A DNA stretch of 32,840 bases from an uncultured Lachnospiraceae bacterium (lineage in GTDB: Bacteria; Bacillota; Clostridia; Lachnospirales; Lachnospiraceae): positions 1 through 32,840 of the forward strand of contig CAMLYL010000033.1 in NCBI GenBank assembly GCA_946491665.1. The letters run 5' to 3'. Shown here one piece after another: positions 8,606 through 17,047 of this stretch (position 1 is its first letter; each line of letters opens with the position of its first letter). Made by a program: the position numbers and the translations under genes. The notes beneath the pieces are model-generated. The model was not told where the DNA came from. It saw only the letters and a list, made by a program, of their open reading frames with translations, and made no database searches.

Positions 8606-8655
8606 ACTGTCATCATTCATTTATACAGGAACAAAATCCTGCATTTCTCTGTAAA

Positions 8656-10002
8656 TTACAAACGTTTCAGAAGCTCTTCGCGCATCTCTTCATAGCCCGG
8701 CTTTCCAAGAAGAGCAAACATATTTTTCTTATAGCTCTCCACACCGGGCTGATTAAACGGATTCACACCCAGAAGATATCCGCTGACACCTACTGCAAAC
8801 TCAAAGAAGTAGAACAGCTGTCCCAGGGAATACTCGTCCTGTCCGGGAATCTTCACCATCAGATTCGGAACATTTCCGTCTGTATGCGCCATGATCGTTC
8901 CATTCATCGCACAGTCATTGACGAAACTCATATCCTTCCCTGCCAGGTAATTCAGACCGTCCAGATCAACCGGTTCTTCCTGAATCACAACATTTCCCTC
9001 AGGTTTTTCGATTTTAAGTACCGTCTCATACATAATACGGGCGCCATCCTGGATAAACTGGCCCATGGAATGAAGATCTGTTGTCAGATCTACAGATGCC
9101 GGGAAAATACCCTTCTGATCTTTTCCCTCACTCTCGCCGTATAACTGCTTCCACCACTCACTGATATAATGAAGACTGGGCTCGTAGTTGGCAAGTACCT
9201 CTGTAGTCTTGCCCTTCCGATGAAGAATATTGCGGATCGCAGCATACTGCATCGCGTCATTTTCTGCAAAATCCTTCTCCAGCGCCAGCTCTCTTCCTGC
9301 TGCCGCTCCCTGCATCAGCTTATCAATATCCGCTCCGCTGACAGCAATCGGAAGCAGTCCCACTGCCGTCAATACGGAAAAACGGCCGCCCACATCATCA
9401 GGCACGACAAAAGTCTCATACCCCTCCTCGGAGGCCAGAACTTTCAATGCTCCTTTTGCCTTATCTGTGGTAGCGTAAATCCGCTTCGCAGCTTCCTCTT
9501 TGCCGTATTTTTTCTCCAGTTTCTCTTTAAAAATACGAAAAGCGATAGCCGGCTCTGTGGTTGTGCCGGATTTGGAAATTACATTTACAGAAAAATCACG
9601 GTCTCCAACTACATCCAGAAGCCCCTGCAGGTATGCTCCGCTGATGCTGTTTCCGGCATAATAAATTTCCGGTGTTTTTCTCATTTCCTTCGGAATATTA
9701 TTATAAAAACCATGACGAAGGAACTCAATTGCCGCCCGGGCGCCCAGATAAGAACCGCCGATACCGATCACAACCAGAACCTCAGAATCACTCTGAATCT
9801 TCTCGGCAGCCTTCTTAATCCGGTCAAACTCTTCCTTATCATAATCGACCGGCAGATCAATCCAGCCCAGGAAGTCATTGCCAGCTCCTGTTTTTGAAAC
9901 CAGAACCTTCTTCGCGTCTTCCGTCAGCTTGCTCATGTACTTTACTTCTTCTTCGCTGATGAAAGAAGCCGCTCTGCTGTAATCAAATGTAATTTTGCTC
10001 AT
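8656..10002 (-). CDS. pgi: Glucose-6-phosphate isomerase
   Basis: Interconverts glucose-6-phosphate and fructose-6-phosphate in glycolysis and gluconeogenesis. The 448-residue length matches the short bacterial form. [19 protein letters not shown] (about 78-96) and [17 protein letters not shown] (about 139-155) bind the sugar phosphate. [16 protein letters not shown] is a PGI signature, and [29 protein letters not shown] near residue 400 is the second. The start at 10002 has GGAGCGAGG upstream. It is monocistronic, with its own promoter and terminator. Confidence 0.97.
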   Translation of the reverse strand: MSKITFDYSRAASFISEEEVKYMSKLTEDAKKVLVSKTGAGNDFLGWIDLPVDYDKEEFDRIKKAAEKIQSDSEVLVVIGIGGSYLGARAAIEFLRHGFYNNIPKEMRKTPEIYYAGNSISGAYLQGLLDVVGDRDFSVNVISKSGTTTEPAIAFRIFKEKLEKKYGKEEAAKRIYATTDKAKGALKVLASEEGYETFVVPDDVGGRFSVLTAVGLLPIAVSGADIDKLMQGAAAGRELALEKDFAENDAMQYAAIRNILHRKGKTTEVLANYEPSLHYISEWWKQLYGESEGKDQKGIFPASVDLTTDLHSMGQFIQDGARIMYETVLKIEKPEGNVVIQEEPVDLDGLNYLAGKDMSFVNDCAMNGTIMAHTDGNVPNLMVKIPGQDEYSLGQLFYFFEFAVGVSGYLLGVNPFNQPGVESYKKNMFALLGKPGYEEMREELLKRL

Positions 10003-10061
10003 TTTCCTCGCTCCTTTTCTCGTTTATCTGTGGCTTTGTTATTTTTTTAACTTTCTTCTGT

Positions 10062-10090
10062 ATTGTAGCAAATGACCCTCCATATTTCAA
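10062..10090 (-). promoter_or_regulatory. pgi promoter
   Basis: On the minus strand TTGAAA (10090-10085), a 17-bp spacer and TACAAT (10067-10062) form a near-consensus vegetative promoter. The expected start is near 10055, giving a leader of about 50 nt. Confidence 0.75.
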
Positions 10091-10133
10091 GTGGCCGCGG
10101 AAAATCTGCAGCTTTGTTTCAGAAAAAATATTA

Positions 10134-10451
10134 TCACGGAAAAATTTCCTGAATCACACTTCCAAACAGCTCCTCATCTTCTTTGGAAACCGTTTTTTTC
10201 CGCTCCGGCTGCGCCTCTCCGGTCTGCCGCTCCAGAGCCTGCTCCCGACGGGCAGCCAGATTACTCTGACTGATTGCCACTTTTGTCATTTCCTTTGTAT
10301 TTTCTGTCAGGCGTTTTATCTGCTTTCTGCACCTTCTGACTGCCAGCAGTGTCAGTATCATCAGTACGAATATACATGCCAGAATAATCAAAAACAGTTC
10401 ATTCTGATAAAGCATGTACAATGATTTTGCCAAATGAAGTAAATTTTCCAT
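10134..10451 (-). CDS. Small single-pass membrane protein, function unknown
   Basis: A 105-residue protein. The ATG at 10451 is chosen because AAAGGAGG lies 6-7 bases upstream; reading from 10511 would add 20 unlikely residues. Residues 17-38 are a hydrophobic segment (LFLIILACIFVLMILTLLAV), followed by a basic patch (RRCRKQIKRL), a predicted helical region and a charged tail rich in Lys/Glu. It resembles short membrane proteins with a cytoplasmic coiled coil, but I recognise no family. It is divergent from murG and lies upstream of pgi, separated from it by the pgi promoter. Confidence 0.7.
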   Translation of the reverse strand: MENLLHLAKSLYMLYQNELFLIILACIFVLMILTLLAVRRCRKQIKRLTENTKEMTKVAISQSNLAARREQALERQTGEAQPERKKTVSKEDEELFGSVIQEIFP

Positions 10452-10583
10452 CCGGCACCTCCTTTCTGCCGGGCACATTTGTCCGCCTGCCCTTAGTTTA
10501 ACAGAAACCATATCCGAAAGGAAGGAAAATCGTCCGCTTTTTTACCGCAAATTACGACACAAAATTTTCCTGATAAAAGTGTG

Positions 10584-10614
10584 TTGACTTTTCCCGTCAA
10601 ACGTATACTATAAT
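10584..10614 (+). promoter_or_regulatory. murG promoter with overlapping inverted repeat
   Basis: TTGACT (10584-10589) is followed by TATACT (10604) and TATAAT (10609-10614). The spacing to TATAAT is 19 bp and to TATACT 14 bp, so the exact -10 is uncertain. TTGAC and GTCAA (10584-10600) form an inverted repeat with a 7-base centre that covers the -35, which would suit a repressor. Confidence 0.55.
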
Positions 10615-10685
10615 GAATAAAAAAGATTATTTTTTTGAATTTTGCTTTCATTTTAAAAGATATTTTATTGGGAAAGGACAGACAT

Positions 10686-11753
10686 ATGAAAAAAATCATC
10701 CTGACCGGCGGCGGAACAGCCGGACACGTAACCCCAAATATCGCTCTGCTGCCCCGCCTGAAAGAGCTGGGATATGAGATTTCCTACATCGGCTCCTATG
10801 AAGGAATCGAAAAAGGGCTGATTGAAAAAGAAAATATTCCCTATTACGGGATTTCTTCCGGAAAACTCCGGAGATATTTTGATCCCAAAAACTTTTCTGA
10901 TCCTCTGAAGGTTCTGAAGGGATACGGCCAGGCCAGACGCCTGATCCGCAGACTGAAGCCTGACATCATCTTCTCCAAAGGAGGTTTTGTCAGTGTTCCC
11001 GTAGTTTTGGCGGCCAGACATCTGCGGGTTCCGGTCATTATTCATGAGTCTGATATGACCCCGGGACTTGCCAACAAGCTTGCTATCCCCTCTGCCAGCA
11101 AAGTATGCTGCAATTTTCCCGAGACCCTGAAAGCGCTTCCCGAGGGAAAGGCCGTTTTATCCGGATCTCCTATTCGCCGGGAACTGCTGCAGGGAGATAA
11201 GCAAAAAGCTTTTACATATACCGGTTTCACAGATGACAAACCGGTGATCCTGATCATCGGCGGCAGCCTGGGATCCCGGGTCATCAATGAAACGGTGCGA
11301 AAGCTGCTTCCGAAATTACTGAAGAATTATCAGATTATCCATCTCTGCGGAAAGGGGAACCTGGATCCTACACTGCACAATACCGTCGGCTATGTGCAGT
11401 ATGAATATATTAATGAAGAACTGGCCGATCTGTTCGCCGCAGCGGATCTGGTAATCTCACGGGCGGGAGCCAATGCCATCTGCGAACTGCAGGCGCTCTG
11501 CAAACCCAATATCCTGATTCCTCTTTCGAAGGCCGCCAGCCGGGGCGATCAGATCCTGAACGCCAACTCCTTCAAAAAGCAGGGATTCAGTTATGTACTG
11601 GAAGAAGAAAATCTGACTGAGGATACGCTGGAACAGGCAGTCTCCGCCGTCTGGGAGAATCGTGAAACATACCGGAAAGCCATGGAGGAGAGCCAGAAGA
11701 CCGATGCCATCGAAATTATCACCGGGCTGATTGAAAAGCTGAGAAAACATTAA
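10686..11753 (+). CDS. murG: UDP-GlcNAc:lipid I N-acetylglucosaminyltransferase
   Basis: Adds GlcNAc to lipid I to make lipid II at the inner membrane face, the last cytoplasmic step of peptidoglycan synthesis. The GT28 fold shows [15 protein letters not shown] at residues 7-21, [13 protein letters not shown] near 97, [12 protein letters not shown] near 122, [11 protein letters not shown] near 195 and [11 protein letters not shown] near 258. The true start is the ATG at 10686 (355 residues) with AAAGGACAG upstream; the frame is open 51 bases further but lacks a start signal. It is outside any division and cell-wall cluster and is transcribed alone, against its neighbours. It could be the only MurG or a second copy. 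Confidence 0.93.
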   Translation: MKKIILTGGGTAGHVTPNIALLPRLKELGYEISYIGSYEGIEKGLIEKENIPYYGISSGKLRRYFDPKNFSDPLKVLKGYGQARRLIRRLKPDIIFSKGGFVSVPVVLAARHLRVPVIIHESDMTPGLANKLAIPSASKVCCNFPETLKALPEGKAVLSGSPIRRELLQGDKQKAFTYTGFTDDKPVILIIGGSLGSRVINETVRKLLPKLLKNYQIIHLCGKGNLDPTLHNTVGYVQYEYINEELADLFAAADLVISRAGANAICELQALCKPNILIPLSKAASRGDQILNANSFKKQGFSYVLEEENLTEDTLEQAVSAVWENRETYRKAMEESQKTDAIEIITGLIEKLRKH

Positions 11754-11772
11754 AAGTTATGCTGTAAAAACT

Positions 11773-11798
11773 GCCGCACCTGCGATTTCAGGTGCGGC
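11773..11798 (-). terminator. Terminator of the HIT gene
   Basis: GCCGCACCTG and CAGGTGCGGC form a perfect 10-bp stem with a 6-base loop. On the minus strand AG then U5 follows, so it ends the HIT transcript. The plus strand has A5 and no U-tract after the stem, so murG may use it poorly. Confidence 0.85.
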
Positions 11799-11846
11799 AA
11801 AAATATGTAAATCTGATTTAAATTGTACCCTTTTCAGATCTTGTTA

Positions 11847-12266
11847 TCAGTTCATCTTCAGTTCTTTGCAGATCTCCGCAATCTCCTCAGCGCTAAGGCC
11901 CGCATGATTCCAGCACAGCTTTTCTCCGTTCCCGTCTCCGATATACCGGGGAATCAGATGCATATGGAAGTGAAATACCGTCTGTCCTGCCACTTCACCA
12001 TTATTCTGTACGATATTAAAACCATCGCACTTTAAGGTCTCCGTCATCTTCACAGCAAGCTTTTTGGCCAGAACAAAAATCCGGGATGCGGTCTCGTCCG
12101 GCAGCTCATATATATTTGCCGCATGTTCCTTCGGCAGAATCAGCGCATGTCCTCTGGTGGCCGGATCGGCGTCCAGAATCACAGTAAACATATCATCCTC
12201 ATAAATAACATTGGTCGGTATATCCCCGTTGGCAAGCTTACAGAAAATACAGTTGGCATCCTTCAT
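11847..12266 (-). CDS. HIT-family (Hint-like) nucleotide-binding protein
   Basis: A 139-residue member of the histidine triad superfamily, which hydrolyses adenosine phosphoramidates and related nucleotides. CIFCK at 6-10 supplies two zinc-type Cys, HALILPKEH is typical of the family, and HFHMHLIPRY (about 98-107) is the histidine triad with the catalytic His. The length is normal. AAAGGATG lies upstream of the ATG. It is monocistronic, with its own promoter overlapping the end of the FHA gene and a strong terminator. Its physiological substrate is not known. Confidence 0.93.
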   Translation of the reverse strand: MKDANCIFCKLANGDIPTNVIYEDDMFTVILDADPATRGHALILPKEHAANIYELPDETASRIFVLAKKLAVKMTETLKCDGFNIVQNNGEVAGQTVFHFHMHLIPRYIGDGNGEKLCWNHAGLSAEEIAEICKELKMN

Positions 12267-12352
12267 TTTTCTATCATCCTTTCTTTCAGAATCCGTCGCC
12301 GGCCTTTCCTGTACAGCCTTATGTTCCGGGCCGGGCTTTTCCTCTGATATCC

Positions 12353-12381
12353 AGTATATAGAAAAAATCTTCCAAAATCAA
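12353..12381 (-). promoter_or_regulatory. HIT gene promoter
   Basis: On the minus strand TTGATT (12381-12376), 17 bp and TATACT (12358-12353) form a good vegetative promoter. It overlaps the stop codon of the FHA gene, so the HIT gene does not depend on the Tad operon. The leader is about 80 nt. Confidence 0.6.
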
Positions 12382-13571
12382 TCCTGTTTCGGAATCCTCC
12401 TGCAATGCACCTGAAACTCTTCTGTGGCAAATACTATCCGGTCTCCGGGCCGGAGCCGGCAGGGCGTATTCATGGGAAGTAGCCGGTGGTTGAGATAGGT
12501 TCCATTGGTGGAGTTATAGTCTTCCAGGTACAGTTCTCCCTCTTTCAGATCCAGCTTCGCATGAATTCTGCTGACCGTTCTTGACTGAAGAATCCCCTGA
12601 ACCCGTTCTCTGTCCGTGCCTACAATATACGGAAATACAGTTAATTTCATATCCTGCTCCAACCCGTCTCCCTTATAAATCAACGTCCATTGAACTTGCG
12701 TATCTTCCTCTGATAAACACTCGGTATAATCCTTCCCCAGAATTTCCTCCGCCGCGTAAAAATTCCGCTGCTCTTCATCCAGAATCTCACTGTAGTCCAC
12801 CATATTTTTCCTCTTTTCCTTTCGGCGTCTCCTGCGATGGCCTCTCTTTTTCTCCGGATCCGTCTGCAAAAATTCCAGTTCCGGATCCTTTCCTTCCGGT
12901 GTCCCGGCTGCTCCGCGGAGCAGTCCGTCATCCTCACTGAAATCTCCGGGGTTACAGCCGTATTCTCCGGCTGCGGCCTGCTCCATTCCATTTTTATCTG
13001 TTCCTCCCCGTCTCCCGGCATTTTCGCCGCTGATATGGTTGGTAAGACATTCTATACAGTCCTCCGCAATAAATTCAGACTGAGCACATCGCTCATACAT
13101 TTCATACCCCATCTGCATTGCCATGACATCCGAATGATCCAGATACTGCAGGATTTCCTCAAACAAATTCCGGATTCCCTGTTCGCTTTGCTGTGCCAGC
13201 CCCGGAATATAGCAAAATCTGATTCTGTCAGTAAAACGGTCATAATATATCATAGAGGTGGAAAAGCATATATTCTGATCATCCAGAAGATATTCTTCCA
13301 TCGCTTTCTTCAGTTCTATCAGATTCTGCAGCAGAAACCGAAGCTGCCTTTCCCTGATCGGAATAACAGAAAACTGCTTTTCCAGAGACTGCATCCCGGT
13401 TACATCATACCAGTATTCTGCCGATCCATCCCCCATAATTACCTGCATTTCCAAAAGACTTGGAATATCATTATGTAAAATCATCTGCAGCTCATAATTC
13501 TCAAAAATATAATCTGCATTTTTTACGATCATATAGCTTTTTCTTGATGTTCTTAAAAACTCTACATTCAT
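12378..13571 (-). CDS. DUF6382 and FHA domain protein of the Tad locus
   Basis: A 397-residue cytoplasmic protein. The first 170 residues match my memory of DUF6382 (starts NVEFLRTSRKSYMIVKNADY). Residues 180-265 are a low-complexity linker with a very basic RRRRRKEKRK stretch. The last 100 residues are an FHA domain with SRIHAKL and NSTNGTYLN motifs. The usual Gly-Arg at the first FHA strand is Gly-Thr here. FHA domains bind phosphothreonine, so the protein may report Ser/Thr kinase state to the pilus machinery. It is the last gene of the Tad run, 60 bp after the small TadE-like gene, with GGTGGGAG before its ATG. Confidence 0.85.
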   Translation of the reverse strand: MNVEFLRTSRKSYMIVKNADYIFENYELQMILHNDIPSLLEMQVIMGDGSAEYWYDVTGMQSLEKQFSVIPIRERQLRFLLQNLIELKKAMEEYLLDDQNICFSTSMIYYDRFTDRIRFCYIPGLAQQSEQGIRNLFEEILQYLDHSDVMAMQMGYEMYERCAQSEFIAEDCIECLTNHISGENAGRRGGTDKNGMEQAAAGEYGCNPGDFSEDDGLLRGAAGTPEGKDPELEFLQTDPEKKRGHRRRRRKEKRKNMVDYSEILDEEQRNFYAAEEILGKDYTECLSEEDTQVQWTLIYKGDGLEQDMKLTVFPYIVGTDRERVQGILQSRTVSRIHAKLDLKEGELYLEDYNSTNGTYLNHRLLPMNTPCRLRPGDRIVFATEEFQVHCRRIPKQD

Positions 13572-13631
13572 TTACTCCCACCCGCTTCTCTTTATTAAAT
13601 CTGTACTTACGGACACTCCCTCTGCCGGAAA

Positions 13632-13859
13632 TTACGGTGCCAGAATATCCTTTAAGGCCTTCAGTTCTCCGATATTTAAAAAGTATTTTCTGGTATCCAG
13701 CTGACAAAGAGTCTCCGTATTTTGCCCCTCCTGCTGCACCTTCTCATACCATCCAATGGAAAGCTGAAGCATAAATGCCAGCAGAAAAACGATAATCGGA
13801 AACAGAAAAACAGCTTCCACAGTATAAGATCCCCGTACCCGGAAAAGCTTCCGTTTCAT
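13632..13859 (-). CDS. Small TadE-like pseudopilin
   Basis: A 75-residue protein. After a short basic leader (MKRKLFRVRGSYTVEA) comes one hydrophobic helix (VFLFPIIVFLLAFMLQLSI), then a short periplasm-side tail. SYTVEAVFLFP is the TadE-type processing and helix motif (Glu five residues into the mature helix). I use the ATG at 13859, eight bases after GAGGAGG; a GTG at 13868 lies inside that ribosome site. It starts 13 bp after the peptidase stop and is probably processed by it. TadE proteins are minor subunits needed for pilus assembly. Confidence 0.85.
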   Translation of the reverse strand: MKRKLFRVRGSYTVEAVFLFPIIVFLLAFMLQLSIGWYEKVQQEGQNTETLCQLDTRKYFLNIGELKALKDILAP

Positions 13860-13872
13860 TCTATTCACCTCC

Positions 13873-14295
13873 TCATCCGGTCAGCAGCATCATCAGGACA
13901 TCCGCCGTCAGCACAAACGGCGCAAACGGAATCCTCCCCTGCCATCCGAATTTTTTTCGTATAAGGAAAACCAGCGCACAGACCGCCGCACACAGAGAAG
14001 CAAGAAACAGAAGCAGAAAATTCTGCCAGAATCCGAGATAAATTCCTGTTACGCAAAAAAGAAGACCATCTCCGGCACCTATACTTTCCTTCGTTACAGC
14101 CGCCCCCAGCATCAGAACACAGCCAACCAGCAGACCGCCTGCCACAGCTTTCCACTGCAGGTTACCGCCTGCCCAGCGAATCAGTAATCCACATCCGCCT
14201 GCCGCCCCCAGAATCAGCAGGGATATTTCCTGCCGTTTCCAGTCCATCCATGCCAGAATAAACAGAAAAACCAGCAGCACAACTTCCTGTATCAT
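13873..14295 (-). CDS. Prepilin peptidase (A24), second copy in the Tad locus
   Basis: A 140-residue polytopic aspartyl protease of the TadV/CpaA type that cleaves prepilin leaders. Both catalytic Asp motifs are present: MDWKRQEIS near residue 17 (the usual Ile-Pro is Ile-Ser) and GAGDGL near residue 80. Five to six membrane helices are visible. The ATG at 14295 follows AAGGA; longer starts to 14382 would overlap the TadE gene and add a hydrophilic leader unlike the family. It sits between the two TadE-like genes, so they are its likely substrates, while the other peptidase opens the locus. Confidence 0.88.
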   Translation of the reverse strand: MIQEVVLLVFLFILAWMDWKRQEISLLILGAAGGCGLLIRWAGGNLQWKAVAGGLLVGCVLMLGAAVTKESIGAGDGLLFCVTGIYLGFWQNFLLLFLASLCAAVCALVFLIRKKFGWQGRIPFAPFVLTADVLMMLLTG

Positions 14296-14356
14296 TTCCT
14301 GTTCCTTCTCCTCCCTGACCGTTTTATTTCCTGATAATATCATCTCCGCCATTATA

Positions 14357-15298
14357 TTATGAGCAGCATCGGGCGCAGGCATGACGGTCCTCCGCCTGTT
14401 CCTTCGGCACTCTGTAAATTGTCCGTTTCAGACCGCTGCATTTTAAATCCCCATGGTACTGCGTTCCATAATCTGTAATATAAACGCGGCTCTGCCCCTG
14501 ATAGCAGCTGCAGGGATAGTAAATACCTCCGTCTTTATTCCTCATCTGCGAAACGCCGCTCGTCGGCACGCTCTGTATGGAAAGCTTCAGATAAGGACAT
14601 TCCGCTGTACTGTGATAGGCGCTGCCGGACGGAGTAATGTACACATACCCATCCTCCCCGGCGGAAGTCTCAGGATCTGCTCCTGTCCATTTCTTCATCC
14701 GGACACACTGTTCCACCGGGAGTGTATCAATTCCCCAGAAGGAAATCGGCAGCTCCGCCTCGTAATCAGCCACAAGATAAACATAATCCCCGGAGAAATC
14801 AGAATGCAGCAGCGATATACCGCTGACGCCTCCGGACAGAACGGAATCTTCACAGCCGTGCTCCCTCAGATATCTCCGAAACAAAAGCTGCCCTTCCGCC
14901 ATGGATAAAATATTCCCCTCCTCAGTCTGATCCTGATAAGAAACAGCCGTCAGCCTGGCCGCGTACTGCAGTCCATGATTCACCTGGATCTGCAGCAGCA
15001 GAACAGGAAATATACCCAGTACAACCAGCGCCGCAAAAAGAAACAACGGAAGCACAAAAGCGGCTTCCACCGTAAAGCTTCCGCTCCGGCGGACACATTG
15101 CAGTGCTTTTGCATTGGACTTCAATGGGATTGTGAGGGAGGTATCCTCAGATAATGTCCGCAATGGATTAGAGAGAGATTTTAATTTCCATATTGCTTTT
15201 AAAATGATTTCTTTTATTCTTTCATGCAAAAGCACTGTAACATGTCCGCCTCCTTTCTTCTCTGCATTTCCGGTTTGTTCTGAAAATATATATTCCAT
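14357..15298 (-). CDS. TadE-like pseudopilin with two C-terminal Cys/His modules
   Basis: 313 residues from the ATG at 15298, which has GGGAGA nine bases upstream and follows the DUF5702 stop. Residues 70-102 hold the TadE leader motif and helix (RRSGSFTVEAAFVLPLFLF). The 72 residues before it are unusually long for this family. They cross a 27-bp inverted repeat and look unlike normal coding sequence. A much stronger ribosome site (AAAGGAGG) serves an ATG at 15243 that is one base out of frame, so the true start is uncertain. Residues 219-265 and 272-312 are tandem modules VYIT-x2-G-x2-YH-x4-C-x2-L ending in CxC or CxxC, perhaps metal- or disulfide-stabilised. Confidence 0.82.
   Translation of the reverse strand: MEYIFSEQTGNAEKKGGGHVTVLLHERIKEIILKAIWKLKSLSNPLRTLSEDTSLTIPLKSNAKALQCVRRSGSFTVEAAFVLPLFLFAALVVLGIFPVLLLQIQVNHGLQYAARLTAVSYQDQTEEGNILSMAEGQLLFRRYLREHGCEDSVLSGGVSGISLLHSDFSGDYVYLVADYEAELPISFWGIDTLPVEQCVRMKKWTGADPETSAGEDGYVYITPSGSAYHSTAECPYLKLSIQSVPTSGVSQMRNKDGGIYYPCSCYQGQSRVYITDYGTQYHGDLKCSGLKRTIYRVPKEQAEDRHACARCCS
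15088..15250. repeat. 27-bp inverted repeat inside the tadE leader
   Basis: 15088-15114 and 15224-15250 are inverted copies: GGCGGACA, five partly matching bases, then CAGTGCTTTTGCAT, with 24 of 27 identical and 109 bp between them. In mRNA the stem would cover part of the strong AAAGGAGG/ATG at 15241-15253. The bases just outside both ends contain TCC in the same orientation, a possible tiny target duplication. It could be a small MITE-like insert, an invertible segment or an RNA structure. No recombinase gene is nearby. Confidence 0.7.
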
Positions 15299-15301
15299 TT
15301 A

Positions 15302-16798
15302 TCAAACATCTCCCAGAAAGGAAATCTCTGTCTTATCTGTAATGCTCCAGGAACGGAAAGAATTCTGCCCCAGTGTAACAAAACTCCAGAAAACAGAAGG
15401 CGCTTCATAGGTATAACCGCATTCTGCCCGGGACAGCATCTGATCCATTTTGACATCCGTGTTTTTTTCAATCATATCCATCCCCCTCTGTGCCAGCCTC
15501 TGGTCTGACGCTGCCCACAGCAGAAGCTGCAGATAATTGGAATAGGACAGGCCGCTTTTCTGCTGACTTGCGTCAGTGCCGGAAAAAGAGGACGACAGAT
15601 GAAAAATGTCTGTATGCCACTGCTCTTCCGTTTTAATCGGCATAACTCTGCCTCCGTTCAGCAAAATTTTCATATCACTCAGAGATTCGGCATATGCCCA
15701 GGCAGCCAGTATCCCCTGCTCCACAACCGGCTCCAGCTCCGGATGCCCCACGGCGGATGTCAGCATCAGAGCAATCGCTGACGCCTCCTGCCTTTTTTCT
15801 GCATTTGTCTCCAGAAAGGCAAGATTTGCCGCTTCCCTCAGCAGCAAAAGCCGCCTCACTGTGCCCTTCAGGTTTGCTTCATCCCCGGATTTTCCCACAA
15901 TCATATACTCTATTTCATAATCCAATGCGCGATCGGCTGCTTCCTCCGATGCGTCAAGAAAATATTTGTCCAGATATAATCGAAACAACAGCTTCTCTGT
16001 ACTTTTAACAGCCGCATCTGTAGTAAAATTTCCCTTTTCCAGTTCCCGCCTTTCAATACAGGTGCTCAGATCAATCGTTTTCTGAGAAAGCTCTTCCTCT
16101 GGCATCAGAAACGCATAGATTCCGTTCTTCTGAATTTTTCGAACCCATTCCAACGGGTTCTCCGACATATTTTCAGTCGCTTCAGGCAGGGCGGTCTCCG
16201 GTATTTCCTCCGCAAACACGGACGCATTCTCTCCGCCGCTGTCCGTTCCGGAAACCTGCTCCTTTTTCGCCTGCTCCAGATTCTCCAGTGCATCCAGAGC
16301 TTTTGTTTCCAGATCATCCTTATCAGCTCCCGTTTGTTCAGAAGCCTTCAGCCAGTTCATAACAGCCAGAAGTGTTTCCTCCCCGACAGATTCTTTCATC
16401 CTTTCCGCAGCCTGACGGCGAAACGCGGCGCCTCCGTGATCAGTTGCAAGCTCATACGCATTTGTTTCTACCGCCTCCAGCCGAACCCTCAGCATATAGT
16501 AATTTTTCCCTGACCAAAGTGTATTCCTCTGATTTCCATCTATCGCCGCCTGCTGGAGACTTTCCAGAGAATCCAGCGCAGGCAGATCCCCGTCTGTCAG
16601 CCAGAACAGAAGGTGATAATTTTCCCACAGTTCTCTGTTGTAAGACGCCAGCACAGTATCACGCGCCTGTATGGTACTCACCTGCGCATTGGCCTTCAAT
16701 CCGCTGACGCGGGCAGCCTCCAGAAATGCAAAGACTGCCGAAAAGAAACACGCCAGCAGCAGCGTCAGGAAAACCGTGATGCTCCCTGTTTTCCTCAT
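15302..16798 (-). CDS. DUF5702 TadG/TadE-like large pseudopilin
   Basis: 498 residues. The N-terminus MRKTGSITVFLTLLLACFFSAVF is a short leader plus one helix in the style of TadE/TadG proteins, followed by LEAARVSGLKANAQVSTIQARDTVLASYNRELWENYHLLFW, a helical segment typical of DUF5702. The long remainder is extracytoplasmic, mostly helical, with an acidic linker near 165-210. Its ATG shares one base with the TAA of the pilin gene (TAATG), so translation is coupled. By position and topology it should be a minor pilus or surface component. Confidence 0.88.
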   Translation of the reverse strand: MRKTGSITVFLTLLLACFFSAVFAFLEAARVSGLKANAQVSTIQARDTVLASYNRELWENYHLLFWLTDGDLPALDSLESLQQAAIDGNQRNTLWSGKNYYMLRVRLEAVETNAYELATDHGGAAFRRQAAERMKESVGEETLLAVMNWLKASEQTGADKDDLETKALDALENLEQAKKEQVSGTDSGGENASVFAEEIPETALPEATENMSENPLEWVRKIQKNGIYAFLMPEEELSQKTIDLSTCIERRELEKGNFTTDAAVKSTEKLLFRLYLDKYFLDASEEAADRALDYEIEYMIVGKSGDEANLKGTVRRLLLLREAANLAFLETNAEKRQEASAIALMLTSAVGHPELEPVVEQGILAAWAYAESLSDMKILLNGGRVMPIKTEEQWHTDIFHLSSSFSGTDASQQKSGLSYSNYLQLLLWAASDQRLAQRGMDMIEKNTDVKMDQMLSRAECGYTYEAPSVFWSFVTLGQNSFRSWSITDKTEISFLGDV

Positions 16799-16965
16799 TA
16801 TAATGTTCCCGCCTTATTACTGATTTTGGAAAATGCAGTATTCACCAGAGAAGTAAGCTGGCTTTTAAAGATAATAATCAGACCGATAATGACCACAAGA
16901 ATCAAAATAACCTCCACTGTTCCAATTCCGTCTTCTTCAACGAAAAATCTTTTCAGTTCTCCCAT
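16798..16965 (-). CDS. Flp1-like type IVb pilin
   Basis: A 55-residue protein. The leader MGELKRFFVEEDGIGTVEV ends in Gly followed by a hydrophobic helix (VILILVVIIGLIIIF) and a short tail KSQLTSLVNTAFSKISNKAGTL. The GIGTVE processing region with Glu early in the mature helix is characteristic of Flp1-like pilins of firmicutes. GGGGAG precedes the ATG by about 5 bases. It lies between tadC (82 bp away) and the DUF5702 gene (1-bp overlap). It is the best candidate for the major pilin of the locus. Confidence 0.92.
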   Translation of the reverse strand: MGELKRFFVEEDGIGTVEVILILVVIIGLIIIFKSQLTSLVNTAFSKISNKAGTL

Positions 16966-17047
16966 AATTTCTCCCCTCTCTTATACTCACCCTTTCCCTG
17001 CTCGCCATAGATATGACGGCAGCCGTTTTTATAAACCAATATTTCAT

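Noticed and set aside
11773..11798. Terminator for murG on the plus strand
   Set aside because: The stem is strong, but the plus-strand sequence after it is A-rich with no U-tract, so it was assigned to the HIT gene only.
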